64,000 nt of DNA from Desulfovibrio sp. Lineage in GTDB: Bacteria > Desulfobacterota > Desulfovibrionia > Desulfovibrionales > Desulfovibrionaceae. The translations under genes and the position numbers were made by a program. Below the pieces are notes generated by a model. That model ran no database searches. It saw nothing but the letters and a program-made list of their open reading frames with translations, and was not told the DNA's origin. This document shows positions 43,658 through 51,959 of the stretch, in pieces. Numbering within the stretch: position 1 is the stretch's first letter; every line of letters begins with the position of its first letter. The stretch lies in the NCBI GenBank assembly GCA_031291035.1, contig JAISLI010000017.1:1-64000 (forward strand), given 5' to 3'.

Positions 43658-45856
43658 GTGTACCCAGAGCAATTCCGCGTACTTGGGCAGTTCCCAGAGG
43701 CCGTCTTCCACCAGTCGCTCCAGGGTGTCGGCATGCTTGCGGCATACCTCCATGGCGGGAAGAATCGCATCACGGCCAGCCTTGGCCTGCTCCAGCGCCC
43801 CCTCCGTATTTTCAGCCTGTTGGACAGCTTTTTCCAGTTTTTCCACCGTGCTCCGTAAAGCCGTAACGTGCGCGCGCAGCAGGGTAAAAGCGTCTTCCTC
43901 GTTTTTCGCCTCATTGTCTCCCACTATCGCGCGGGCCTTGATAAGCGCGTCAGCGGCTTTTGTCTGCGCTTGCACACATTGAGGCAGAACCTGCGCGCGG
44001 AGGATGTCCGACAGGACATGACCCTCAATCCGCAGGGTTTTGGCGTAATGTTCCAATAAAATTTCCTGGCGCGCCAGTATTTCACGTTCGGAAAGGATGC
44101 CGTGGCGCAGGAAGACGTTCATCACCTCGGGGTCGCTGTAGCGCTCCAGCGCGGAAACGCTGTTGGCCAGATTCGGAAGTTTGCGGCGGGCTGCTTCTTT
44201 GGTCCATGATTCCGCATAGCCGTTGCCGTTGAATACCACAGGCATATGTTCCCTGAAAAGTCTTGGCAGAATCTCCTGTAATGCTCCATTGAGATTTTTG
44301 CCGGCGGAAAGGCTGGCTTCCAGCTCGGTTGCGATATCATCCAGGGCGCAGGCCACGGCCGCGTTAAGCGAGATGTTCACCGGCGCGACGGACTGTGAGG
44401 AACCCACGGCCCGAAATTCAAACTTGTTGCCGGTAAAGGCAAAGGGGCTGGTGCGGTTGCGGTCGGAAAGATCCACCGGCAAAGGCGGAAGCGTTGAGAC
44501 GCCCACTTCCATAAAACCGGACTTGGCGTTTTTGGAATTTTTCGCCCCGCCGCTGCTGGTCATGCTCTCCAGCACCTCCGTCAGCTGTTCGCCCAGATAC
44601 ACGGAGATGATGGCGGGCGGCGCTTCATTGGCGCCGAGGCGGTGGTCATTGCCGGCTCCCACGGTACCGAGGCGCAGGGCAATGCTGTGCTTATGCACGC
44701 CGCGCAGGATGGCGGCCAGAAAAACCAGAAATTGCGCGTTGTCGTGCGGCGTGCTGCCGGGATTGAGCAGATTTACCCCGTCGGAGTCGCAAAGGGACCA
44801 GTTGTTGTGTTTGCCGCTGCCGTTGACGCCGGCAAAGGGTTTTTCGTGCAGCAGGCAGACAAAACCATGCCGCCCGGCCAAGTGCCGCATCAGGTTCATG
44901 GTCAGCATGTTGTGGTCACAGGCGATATTGGCCTCTTCATATACGGGGGCGATTTCAAACTGGCCCGGAGCGACCTCGTTGTGGCGCGTCTTCGCCGGTA
45001 TGCCCAAAGCCACCAGTTCACGCTCCACATCCTGCATGTAGCTCATCACACGGCTGGGGATTGCGCCGAAATAGTGATCCTCCATTTCCTGACCCTTGGG
45101 TGAACCGGCCCCTATCAGGGTCCGCCCCGTCAACATGAGATCAGTGCGCAGAGAAGCAAGATTTTTGTCCACCAGAAAATATTCCTGCTCCGGGCCAATC
45201 ATGGGCCGCACATAAACAGCTGTGGTGTTGCCGAAAATTCTCAGAATACGCACGGCCTGTCGGGAAATGGCCGAGATGGAGCGCATGAGCGGAATTTTGC
45301 GATCAAGTGCCTCGCCGGAGTAGGAGTAAAAATAGGTAGGGATATGCAGGGTTGCCCCATAGGCGCCGTCAATAATAAATACCGGGACGGAAGGATCCCA
45401 GGCGGTATAGCCCCTTGCCTCGAAAGTGGAACGAATGCCGCCCGAAGGGAAGGAAGACGCGTCCGGCTCGCCGCTTATAAGCATTTTTCCGGAAAACTCG
45501 CTTATCACCTGTCCCTCGGAAGAAGGCGAAAGAAAAGCATCGTGTTTTTCTGCCGTCAGTCCGGTCATGGGCTGAAACCAGTGCGTGTAGTGCGTGGCCC
45601 CCCGCTCGATTGCCCAATCTTTCATGGCATTCGCAACAACATCGGCTATTTCCGGGTCCAGCCGCTCGCCGTCGCGTATGGTCTTGGCAAGTTTTTTGTA
45701 AACATCCTTGGGCAGACGTTTGCGCATTACGGCAAGCCCAAAGACGTTGCGGCCAAAAGCCTCACCCGCCTCCACGCTTTTTTTTTCGCAGGCGCAGGGC
45801 GTTACCGGCGCACTGGCAATGGCTTTGAACAATGCCTTTTTTCTTGGTGAACTCAT
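43655..45856 (-). CDS. glnN: Glutamine synthetase, type III
   Basis: A 733-residue GSIII that makes glutamine from glutamate, ammonia and ATP. Length and motifs fit the GlnN group, not the 450-residue GlnA: HYTHWFQPMTGLTAEKHDAF near residue 90, then GQEYF-like region MIGPEQEYFLVDKNLASLRT, then HNEVAPGQFEIAPVYEEANI, and the ATP loop NGSGKHNNWSL. Its stop codon is the start of a repeat element. It is 44 nt after the PII gene, and the set amtB-glnK-glnN is a nitrogen-scavenging operon. Confidence 0.95.
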   Translation of the reverse strand: MSSPRKKALFKAIASAPVTPCACEKKSVEAGEAFGRNVFGLAVMRKRLPKDVYKKLAKTIRDGERLDPEIADVVANAMKDWAIERGATHYTHWFQPMTGLTAEKHDAFLSPSSEGQVISEFSGKMLISGEPDASSFPSGGIRSTFEARGYTAWDPSVPVFIIDGAYGATLHIPTYFYSYSGEALDRKIPLMRSISAISRQAVRILRIFGNTTAVYVRPMIGPEQEYFLVDKNLASLRTDLMLTGRTLIGAGSPKGQEMEDHYFGAIPSRVMSYMQDVERELVALGIPAKTRHNEVAPGQFEIAPVYEEANIACDHNMLTMNLMRHLAGRHGFVCLLHEKPFAGVNGSGKHNNWSLCDSDGVNLLNPGSTPHDNAQFLVFLAAILRGVHKHSIALRLGTVGAGNDHRLGANEAPPAIISVYLGEQLTEVLESMTSSGGAKNSKNAKSGFMEVGVSTLPPLPVDLSDRNRTSPFAFTGNKFEFRAVGSSQSVAPVNISLNAAVACALDDIATELEASLSAGKNLNGALQEILPRLFREHMPVVFNGNGYAESWTKEAARRKLPNLANSVSALERYSDPEVMNVFLRHGILSEREILARQEILLEHYAKTLRIEGHVLSDILRAQVLPQCVQAQTKAADALIKARAIVGDNEAKNEEDAFTLLRAHVTALRSTVEKLEKAVQQAENTEGALEQAKAGRDAILPAMEVCRKHADTLERLVEDGLWELPKYAELLWVH

Positions 45857-45900
45857 GCTTTCTCTCCCCTTGATAGTGGCAACACTGTTTAAGAAACAGG

Positions 45901-46239
45901 CTACAGGGCCGCGTCTCCGCGTTCTCCGGTGCGTATTCGCACGGCATCCTGCACATCACTGATGAAAATCTTGCCGTCGCCCACCTGCCCTGTGCGGGCC
46001 GCAACCACAACCGCATCCAGTATCTTTTCGAGGGCTTCGTCATGCATCACAACGTCCACCTTTATTTTGGGCAGACAATCCACCTGCATAATGGTGCCGC
46101 GGTACACTTCCTTATGGCCGCGCTGCCGACCGAAACCCCTGATTTCGGTGTAATTGAGTCCATGTACGCCAAGTTCCGTCAGCACACTCTTGACTTTTTC
46201 AAAGGTGCCGGGCTTGATGATGATTTCCAGCTTTTTCAT
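45901..46239 (-). CDS. Nitrogen regulatory PII protein (GlnB/GlnK family)
   Basis: A 112-residue PII protein, the trimer that reads 2-oxoglutarate and ATP/ADP levels and controls AmtB, GlnN and transcription. The start MKKLEIIIKPGTFEKV and the C-terminal VGDGKIFISDVQDAVRIRTG match the family. In the T-loop, Tyr46 is kept in GHKEVYRGT but the residue at position 51, Tyr in enterobacterial PII where uridylyltransferase acts, is Met. So the usual uridylylation switch may be absent or different. It lies between amtB and glnN, the classic GlnK position. Confidence 0.93.
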   Translation of the reverse strand: MKKLEIIIKPGTFEKVKSVLTELGVHGLNYTEIRGFGRQRGHKEVYRGTIMQVDCLPKIKVDVVMHDEALEKILDAVVVAARTGQVGDGKIFISDVQDAVRIRTGERGDAAL

Positions 46240-46306
46240 ATCCACTCCCTTTGTATCGGATTCTTCCTGTTCCGCCCGCGGAACAGGAACCACTTGTCCG
46301 GCAACA

Positions 46307-47512
46307 TTACAGCGAGTAGCCCTGTTCATTGTGCTCGCTCAAATCAAGGCCTGTGGCTTCCGCATCAGGCGTAACGCGCAACCCCACAGCCGCATCCACA
46401 ATATAAAGAAGAACACGGCTCGCCACATAAACAAATACCCAAGTGCCCACCACGGAAACAAACTGTACCCAAAGCTGGTGCGGATTGCCGAAGAACAGGC
46501 CGTCCACCCCATTGACTGAAGCAACGGCAAAAAGACCAGTGGCCAGAGCTCCCCAGGTACCGCCCGCGCCGTGAATGCCGACGACATCCAGCGCGTCGTC
46601 ATAACCGAACCTGTTTTTGAGCAGCACAGCCCCGTAGCAGACCACACCGCCCACAAAGCCGATCAGCACGGCGGACAAAATCCCCACAAAGCCGGCGGCC
46701 GGTGTGATGGCCACAAGCCCCGCCAGCGCGCCGGAAATAACGCCGAGAGTTGTCGGCTTGCCGGTACGCTTCCATTCCGCCAGCATCCACCCCATAATGC
46801 CGCACGCCGAGGCCACATGGGTGGTCACCAAGGCATGCCCGGCCAATGTGCCGGCAACCAGAGCGCTGCCCGCGTTGAAACCGAACCAGCCGAACCACAG
46901 CAACCCGCCGCCAAGCAACGTCAGGGGCAGATTGTTGGGCGCTACGCCCTGGTCAAGCGAGAGTCTGGGGCCAAGAGCCTTGGCGCAGGCAAGCGCCGCC
47001 GCGCCCGAAGCCATATGTACCACAGCGCCGCCGGCAAAGTCCACAGCCCCAATTTTGGCCATCCAGCCGCCTCCCCATACCCAATGGGCCATAGGCGCGT
47101 AGACAAAGATGAGCCAGAGCCCCGAAAAAAGCAACATGGCGGAAAAACGTATGCGCTCGGCATAGCCGCCGGAGATGAGCGCCACTGTCAGCACGGCGAA
47201 CATGCATTGGAAGGCCATGAACACGGTGTGCGGCAATTGCGGGGCCGCGGGCGCCGCCACGCCTTCCACGCCGCGCATGAAAACGTATGACAAATTACCG
47301 ATAATCCCGCCTACATCATCGCCGAAAGCAAGCGTATATCCCACAAAAACCCAGAGAATCGTGATGAGGCCAAGTGAGGCATAGCTGTGCATGTGCGTGG
47401 CAAGCACGTTACGCGAACGAACGAGACCGCCGTAAAACAGGGCCAGCGCCGGCGTCATTACCATGACCATGGCGGCGCAGATGATAATATAACCAGTATC
47501 AGCAGCGTTCAT
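46307..47512 (-). CDS. amtB: Ammonium transporter AmtB
   Basis: A 401-residue membrane channel for ammonium with 11 predicted helices; the Amt signature segment around DFAGGAVVHMASGAAALACA carries the first pore His. The second pore His region is VVGIHGAGGTWGALATG. Start ATG at 47512 has GGGAGAG upstream. It is the first gene of amtB-glnK-glnN, with a candidate sigma-54 promoter about 75 nt upstream of the start. The adjacent PII protein would close the channel when nitrogen is plentiful. Length is a little short of the enterobacterial form, as it lacks the cleaved signal sequence. Confidence 0.95.
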   Translation of the reverse strand: MNAADTGYIIICAAMVMVMTPALALFYGGLVRSRNVLATHMHSYASLGLITILWVFVGYTLAFGDDVGGIIGNLSYVFMRGVEGVAAPAAPQLPHTVFMAFQCMFAVLTVALISGGYAERIRFSAMLLFSGLWLIFVYAPMAHWVWGGGWMAKIGAVDFAGGAVVHMASGAAALACAKALGPRLSLDQGVAPNNLPLTLLGGGLLWFGWFGFNAGSALVAGTLAGHALVTTHVASACGIMGWMLAEWKRTGKPTTLGVISGALAGLVAITPAAGFVGILSAVLIGFVGGVVCYGAVLLKNRFGYDDALDVVGIHGAGGTWGALATGLFAVASVNGVDGLFFGNPHQLWVQFVSVVGTWVFVYVASRVLLYIVDAAVGLRVTPDAEATGLDLSEHNEQGYSL

Positions 47513-47588
47513 GCAACTCTCCCTTATGCCGGGAACCGGCCGCGCAAGGATGGCGCGTCGGGCACGGCAAAATTTTTATGGAAGAAAA

Positions 47589-47604
47589 AGCACAAAGCAT
47601 GCCA
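47589..47604 (-). promoter_or_regulatory. Candidate sigma-54 (-24/-12) promoter for amtB-glnK-glnN
   Basis: The minus strand reads TGGCATGCTTTGTGCT. Compared with the consensus TGGCAC, 5 bases, TTGCW, it keeps GG at -24 and GC at -12 with correct spacing and has two mismatches. It lies about 75 nt before the amtB start, downstream of an operator-like AT-rich stretch. An NtrC/NifA-type activator is encoded just upstream, so nitrogen control fits. This is a sequence prediction only. Confidence 0.7.
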
Positions 47605-47725
47605 AAAAAATAACTTTGATATATCCTGCTCTATTCTCAGCATAATTCTCTCAAATATTCTTGCCGGAGGTCCTGTGCCAACGCTGAAGTCGCCTATTTT
47701 TTACATTTGCGTATAAAATTGCCGC

Positions 47726-47749
47726 AAAAAAACGCGCAAAACTGCGCGT
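47726..47749 (-). terminator. Rho-independent terminator after the sigma-54 regulator gene
   Basis: On the minus strand ACGCGCA, loop GTTT and TGCGCGT form a 7-bp stem followed by a run of T. It lies about 70 nt after the regulator's stop codon and before the amtB promoter, so it separates the two transcription units. The rest of 47513-47817 holds the promoter and AT-rich DNA. Confidence 0.8.
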
Positions 47750-47817
47750 CTCAAAAATAAAATATAAAAACGGGCTGTTATCACAACAAAAAATTACATT
47801 TTTGTTCTGGCCGAATT

Positions 47818-49410
47818 TCAGGCGCCGCTCCTGCCGGAGCGGCGGAAATCCTTGTAATTAAGTCCGTATTTTTTAAGGCGCAAGCCCATGACCCGTTCCG
47901 TCAAGCCAAGACGCGAAGCGGCCTTGCCGATTTTACCCCGGCTCCATTCCAGCGCCTCGACAATGGAAGCCCGCTCCTGGGCGTCCATGCGCTCCTGCAG
48001 CCCGCCGTCAAAAGCCGCCTGGATTCCCGCGCCGCCCCGGCTGACGGCATTTTGCAAAGCCGGCGGCAAGTGCTGCTGGAAGAGCATATTCTCCTGCCCC
48101 AGCAAAAGTATCGCCCGCTCCATCACGTTTTCAAGTTCCCGTATGTTGCCGGGCCAAGGGTATTCCTGAAGCATTCCTCTGACTTTTTCCGACAGCCGGA
48201 TCTGCCTCCGTCCGTTTTCTTCGGCAAATTTCCGCAGAAAATGCATGGCCAGGGGCAAAATATCATCGGCCCGCTCCCGCAACGGCGGCAGATTGATAGG
48301 GAAGACGTTGAGCCTGTAGTAAAGGTCGCGCCTGAAGAGACCGTCCTCCACCATTTTTTCCAGGTTGCGGTTTGTGGCCGTGATAAAACGCACATCCACA
48401 TGGATCGTCTCCATTCCTCCCAACCGCTCAAAAGAGCGCTCCTGGAGAACGCGCAGCAGTTTCGCCTGGGTGAGCAGGGGCAACTCGCCCACCTCGTCGA
48501 GAAAAAGTGTGCCGCCGTTGGCCAGCTCAAAACGGCCTTTGCGCACAGCGTTGGCCCCGGTGAAGGCCCCCCGTTCGTGCCCGAAAATTTCGCTTTCCAC
48601 AAGAGTTTCAGGCAAGGTGGCGCAATTGAGGGAGATAAAAGGCTTTCTCGCCCGCGCTGAAGCGGCATGTATGGCCTTGGCCGCAAGTTCCTTGCCCGTG
48701 CCGGATTCTCCGTGCAAAAGCACAGTCGTCGTTGAAGGCGCAACCTGGGCAATCTGGGCGTAAACTATCTCCATCCTGTCGGAGTTGCCTATAAAATCTT
48801 TGGGGCGCGTCAATGCGCACTTTTCATCCATCCCGTGCTGCATTTGCAGCGCCGCATCGCGCAACAGCGCCGCAATAATCGTCAAAAGGCGCATTTCCTC
48901 TTCCAGCGTGGCAACGTCCGCCAAAAGATGGTCGACGGAAAGAGCCCCGACAACGCGCTCATTCCAGCGGATGGGCACACAGATAAAAGAAATGCTGTCG
49001 CTTTTCAGATTGCGGGATCGCGTTTTGTTTAAAAAAAGCGGTTCATCGGACACGTTGGTGACGTACATGGGCTGCCCGGTCATGATCACCCGCCCGATAA
49101 CGCCTTCTCCGGCACGGTAGCGGCCGCGCTGGCGCTCCGCCTGCGTAAGCCCCCAGGCGGATTCAATACGCAACTCCCCTGTCTGGGGCGAAATGAGGGT
49201 AATACTGCCCCGCATCATGTGCAGGTGCTTGGCCATCAGGGCAAGCGCCTCGTCCAGAGCGTCTTCCACGGCGGCGGAGGAATCCATGACGCGCGTCAAA
49301 TCATACAGAAGACGCAACTGATTCTCCGTATATGCGACAAGGGATTCCGGCGTTGTCTGCGTAAACGCCGCCAGCGAGCCTGCAATGGAAACGGCTTCGG
49401 TATTAAACAT
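47818..49410 (-). CDS. Sigma-54-dependent activator with GAF domain (NifA/NtrC-like)
   Basis: A 530-residue enhancer-binding protein. The N-terminal GAF domain (about residues 30-180, for example YRAGEGVIGRVIMTGQPMYV) may sense a small molecule. The AAA+ domain has Walker A LHGESGTGKELAAKAIH near residue 240, the sigma-54 contact loop GAFTGA, Walker B GGTLFLDEVGELPLLTQAKL and the arginine-finger region LFRRDLYYRLNVFP. A Fis-type helix-turn-helix ends it (GKAASRLGLTERVMGLRLKK). ATG 49410 was preferred over an upstream non-ATG start. It most likely drives the sigma-54 promoter of the adjacent amtB operon. The GAF layout is NifA-like, but no nif genes are in view. Confidence 0.92.
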   Translation of the reverse strand: MFNTEAVSIAGSLAAFTQTTPESLVAYTENQLRLLYDLTRVMDSSAAVEDALDEALALMAKHLHMMRGSITLISPQTGELRIESAWGLTQAERQRGRYRAGEGVIGRVIMTGQPMYVTNVSDEPLFLNKTRSRNLKSDSISFICVPIRWNERVVGALSVDHLLADVATLEEEMRLLTIIAALLRDAALQMQHGMDEKCALTRPKDFIGNSDRMEIVYAQIAQVAPSTTTVLLHGESGTGKELAAKAIHAASARARKPFISLNCATLPETLVESEIFGHERGAFTGANAVRKGRFELANGGTLFLDEVGELPLLTQAKLLRVLQERSFERLGGMETIHVDVRFITATNRNLEKMVEDGLFRRDLYYRLNVFPINLPPLRERADDILPLAMHFLRKFAEENGRRQIRLSEKVRGMLQEYPWPGNIRELENVMERAILLLGQENMLFQQHLPPALQNAVSRGGAGIQAAFDGGLQERMDAQERASIVEALEWSRGKIGKAASRLGLTERVMGLRLKKYGLNYKDFRRSGRSGA

Positions 49411-49456
49411 GGCCCACACTAACAAAACAATATCGTGACCTCAAGCGCTAAATCCG

Positions 49457-49496
49457 CTATCTGTCGCGAGCGCATGATATGCCCGACATTAGATAG
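49457..49496. repeat. Hairpin repeat, copy B (conserved core, arms CTATCT/AGATAG)
   Basis: Shares with 15193-15229 a core beginning GTCGCGAGC and ending ATGATATGCCCGA, with 2 of 24 bases changed. The flanking arms CTATCT and AGATAG differ from copy A but pair with each other. A GCAT/ATGC inner stem and GTCG/CGAC pairing extend the hairpin. It is in the 180-nt gap between the regulator and the prenyltransferase gene; the remainder of that gap (49497-49590) shows nothing certain. Confidence 0.55.
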
Positions 49497-49590
49497 AGCA
49501 TTTGGTCAGAACGACTCGGTCGCGCCGGAGACTCGCCGCTGTCGCGAGGACCGTTCCGCCGCCTGCACTGTTTTTTCGCGTCATTGATAT

Positions 49591-50454
49591 TCACATCGCT
49601 ATGCCCAGTATCACTCCCGCGAGTACCACCGGCGAGATGATGCCGTTGAGGGTGAAAAAGGCCATGTTGATATGCCGCAACCCCCTGGCTCGCACAAGTC
49701 TGTGCTCCACAAAAAGCAGCGCCGCCACAGCCGCGCAGACTGTAAACCAAGGCCAGGAAAGGCCGGCCGCGAGACCGGCCAAAGGCAGAAAAATGGCGGT
49801 CATGACGTGGGAGAAGGCGGCGATGGTCAAGGCTGTTTCCGCTCCGACGGCGGAAGGCATGGAATAAAGCCCGTGGGCCGAATCAAAATCCATATCCTGA
49901 AAGGCGTAATAAATATCAAAGGCGGCCACCCAGAATGTTACCGCAAAAAAGAGCAGTACCGGGGCCAGGCCGAGGCTTTGCGGCGTTACGCTGAGCCAGC
50001 CCGCCAGAGGGGCCAGGCCCAGAGTGGCTCCGAGCCAGAAGTGGCACAGGGCGGTAACTCTTTTGAGCAGACTGTACGACGCGGCAAAAAGCAGAGCGGG
50101 AACGGAAAGCCACAGACAGACCGCGTTCAGGCATGCGCACGCCGCTATAAAAAGGAAGGCCATGACAGCGCAGAAGGCCCGGGTCTGTCCGGGGCTGATT
50201 TTTCCCGTGACGAGCGGACGATTTTGCGTACGCGGATTGAGCCGGTCAAAATCAAGGTCGACTATGCGATTGAAAGCCATGGCAAAAGATCGCACCGCTA
50301 CCATGCCCACAGTCAGAAATATCAGGCTCCGCGCCGGGGGCAGGCCGCCGGCCGCCAGGACGGCGCCCGTATAGGCGTAGGGCAACGCGAAAACGGAATG
50401 TTCAATTTTGATCATTCTGCAGATGTCGCCGAATTGACCGAAAAACAAAGGCAT
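49591..50454 (-). CDS. UbiA-type prenyltransferase, probably MqnP of the futalosine pathway
   Basis: A 287-residue membrane prenyltransferase with about 8 helices. The Asp-rich prenyl diphosphate site is NRIVDLDFDRLNPRTQNRPL near residue 75, and the second one is DIYYAFQDMDFDSAHGLYSM near residue 200. In Desulfovibrio-like genomes this gene normally prenylates a futalosine-pathway intermediate on the way to menaquinone; the alternative name UbiA would imply ubiquinone, which such anaerobes lack. The start (MPLFFGQFGD) has only a weak ribosome site. It is 22 nt after the MogA-like gene, with which it is cotranscribed. Confidence 0.85.
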   Translation of the reverse strand: MPLFFGQFGDICRMIKIEHSVFALPYAYTGAVLAAGGLPPARSLIFLTVGMVAVRSFAMAFNRIVDLDFDRLNPRTQNRPLVTGKISPGQTRAFCAVMAFLFIAACACLNAVCLWLSVPALLFAASYSLLKRVTALCHFWLGATLGLAPLAGWLSVTPQSLGLAPVLLFFAVTFWVAAFDIYYAFQDMDFDSAHGLYSMPSAVGAETALTIAAFSHVMTAIFLPLAGLAAGLSWPWFTVCAAVAALLFVEHRLVRARGLRHINMAFFTLNGIISPVVLAGVILGIAM

Positions 50455-50476
50455 GTATATTTCTCTCGCGGTCCGT

Positions 50477-51268
50477 TTACCCGCCGCAGTCCCTGCCGTC
50501 TCCATGCAGCTTGTCAAGGGCGTGGGGCAGAGCGTGTATCACGGCGTTCAGGTTTTCCTGTACCGCCTTGCGGCTTCCCGGCAGGTTGATGATGATGCTT
50601 TTTCCCAATATACCCGCTTCTGCGCGGGATATCGCCGCGCGGGGCGTTACGGCGAGACTGCCGGCCAGCATTGCCTGCCGGACGCCGGGCAGGGGCAGAT
50701 CTATCACCTTGGCCGTGGCCTGGGGGGATATGTCCCGTGGAGAAAGGCCGGTGCCGCCGGTGGTGCAGACAATATCATAGCCTTCCGTCAAGGCCAGCCC
50801 GGTGAGCAACGCCCGCAGCATATCGGCGTCGTCCGGGAGCAGAAATCCTTGGCTGTGGCGGATGGGCAGGGTTTTTGAAAGGATCTCCGCGATGAGCGGG
50901 CCGCTGGCGTCTTCGCGGTCGCCGTGATAACCCTTGTCGGAAAGGGTTATCCAGGCGAGGCTCACACCCGGTTTATATACGGAAAGGCGCAGATCCGCCG
51001 GGGTTTCCGCGGCGGCATCCTCAAGCGCCGTGAGCAAAGGGCAGACAAGGGCGTGCGGATTTGCCGGGGGGCGCAGCATTCCCGTAACGGCAAAGAGGGC
51101 TTTGCCGTCTGTATCCAGCAGTTGCGCGCCGGCAGGCAAACGGGGGACAGGCCCTGAAGGGCGCAGAAGACGATGGGCGGAAAATCCCGCAGGACTGGAA
51201 TATCCGAAAGGAAACAGCGGCAGGAAGATTCCCTTGGCGCAGGGCGCGGGGCGAAGCGTGAGCTGCAT
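50477..51268 (-). CDS. MogA/MoaB-like molybdopterin-binding protein with N-terminal extension
   Basis: A 263-residue protein. The C-terminal 150 residues are a MoCF-binding domain with the TTGGTGLSPRDISP motif and ILGKSIIINLPGSRKA, as in MogA, which adenylylates molybdopterin before metal insertion. The N-terminal 105 residues (FPFGYSSPAGFSAHRLLRPS and LPAGAQLLDTDGKALFAVTG) do not match MogA and I do not recognise them. Standard MogA is under 200 residues, so this is a fusion. GGAG precedes the ATG. It pairs with the prenyltransferase gene, with no obvious link between them. Confidence 0.8.
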   Translation of the reverse strand: MQLTLRPAPCAKGIFLPLFPFGYSSPAGFSAHRLLRPSGPVPRLPAGAQLLDTDGKALFAVTGMLRPPANPHALVCPLLTALEDAAAETPADLRLSVYKPGVSLAWITLSDKGYHGDREDASGPLIAEILSKTLPIRHSQGFLLPDDADMLRALLTGLALTEGYDIVCTTGGTGLSPRDISPQATAKVIDLPLPGVRQAMLAGSLAVTPRAAISRAEAGILGKSIIINLPGSRKAVQENLNAVIHALPHALDKLHGDGRDCGG

Positions 51269-51408
51269 GTGTACTCCGTATGCGGTGATATTGCTGATCC
51301 CGGCGCGGCCTATTGTAGTCGCAAGCGTGATGCGTTACAAGTGTTGCCTGAAGGGGCTGCTGAACCGTAAGGATTTTTGTCGCACGCAGCCAAAACGGAG
51401 AGGGGTCG

Positions 51409-51909
51409 ATGACCAGCCGCAGTCAGGATGATATCCGCGGTTTACGGATTTTGGGCGCGGGCGGATTGCCCTGTCCGGAAAACGGCCCCGGCGCGCATCT
51501 TCTGGAATCCTTTCCCAACCGGTATTCCGCGCGGCCTTATGTCATCAGCATTGTTTTTCCCGAATTCACTTCCCTCTGCCCGGTTACCGGACAGCCGGAC
51601 ACGGGCGCCATCAGCGTGGAGTACATACCGGACAGGCTCTGCGTGGAATCAAAAAGTTTCAAACTCTACATGTTTGCCTTTCGTAACCATCAATCCTTTA
51701 TGGAAACCATCACCAACACGGTTCTGGATGATTTGCGTAGCGCCATCGCGCCCTGCTGGTGTCGGGTCAAAGGGTTGTTCGCCCCCCGGGGCGGCACACG
51801 CCTTCACGTTTTTGCCGAGGATTTCAAAAATCTGCCCCCGGAGCGGGAAGCCGCGCTGCGTGAGACCGTACGGGACTGGAAGGCGGATCCCGATCCCCAT
51901 CGGGCCTGA
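51409..51909 (+). CDS. queF: NADPH-dependent preQ0 reductase
   Basis: A 166-residue short-form QueF that reduces 7-cyano-7-deazaguanine (preQ0) to preQ1 in queuosine synthesis. The active-site Cys is in EFTSLCPVTGQPD near residue 55, and the substrate-specific motif ESKSFKLYMFAFRNHQSF follows. The start has GGAGAGG upstream. No preQ1 riboswitch could be recognised in the 140 nt before it. It is followed 50 nt later by ftsY, but the two probably have separate roles. Confidence 0.95.
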   Translation: MTSRSQDDIRGLRILGAGGLPCPENGPGAHLLESFPNRYSARPYVISIVFPEFTSLCPVTGQPDTGAISVEYIPDRLCVESKSFKLYMFAFRNHQSFMETITNTVLDDLRSAIAPCWCRVKGLFAPRGGTRLHVFAEDFKNLPPEREAALRETVRDWKADPDPHRA

Positions 51910-51959
51910 CGCGGATCTGCGGCATCAAGTTGTTGGGATACCGGCAGAAAGGAGTTCGC

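Noticed and set aside
51269..51408. preQ1 riboswitch in front of queF.
   Set aside because: No short pseudoknot-type aptamer pattern was visible.
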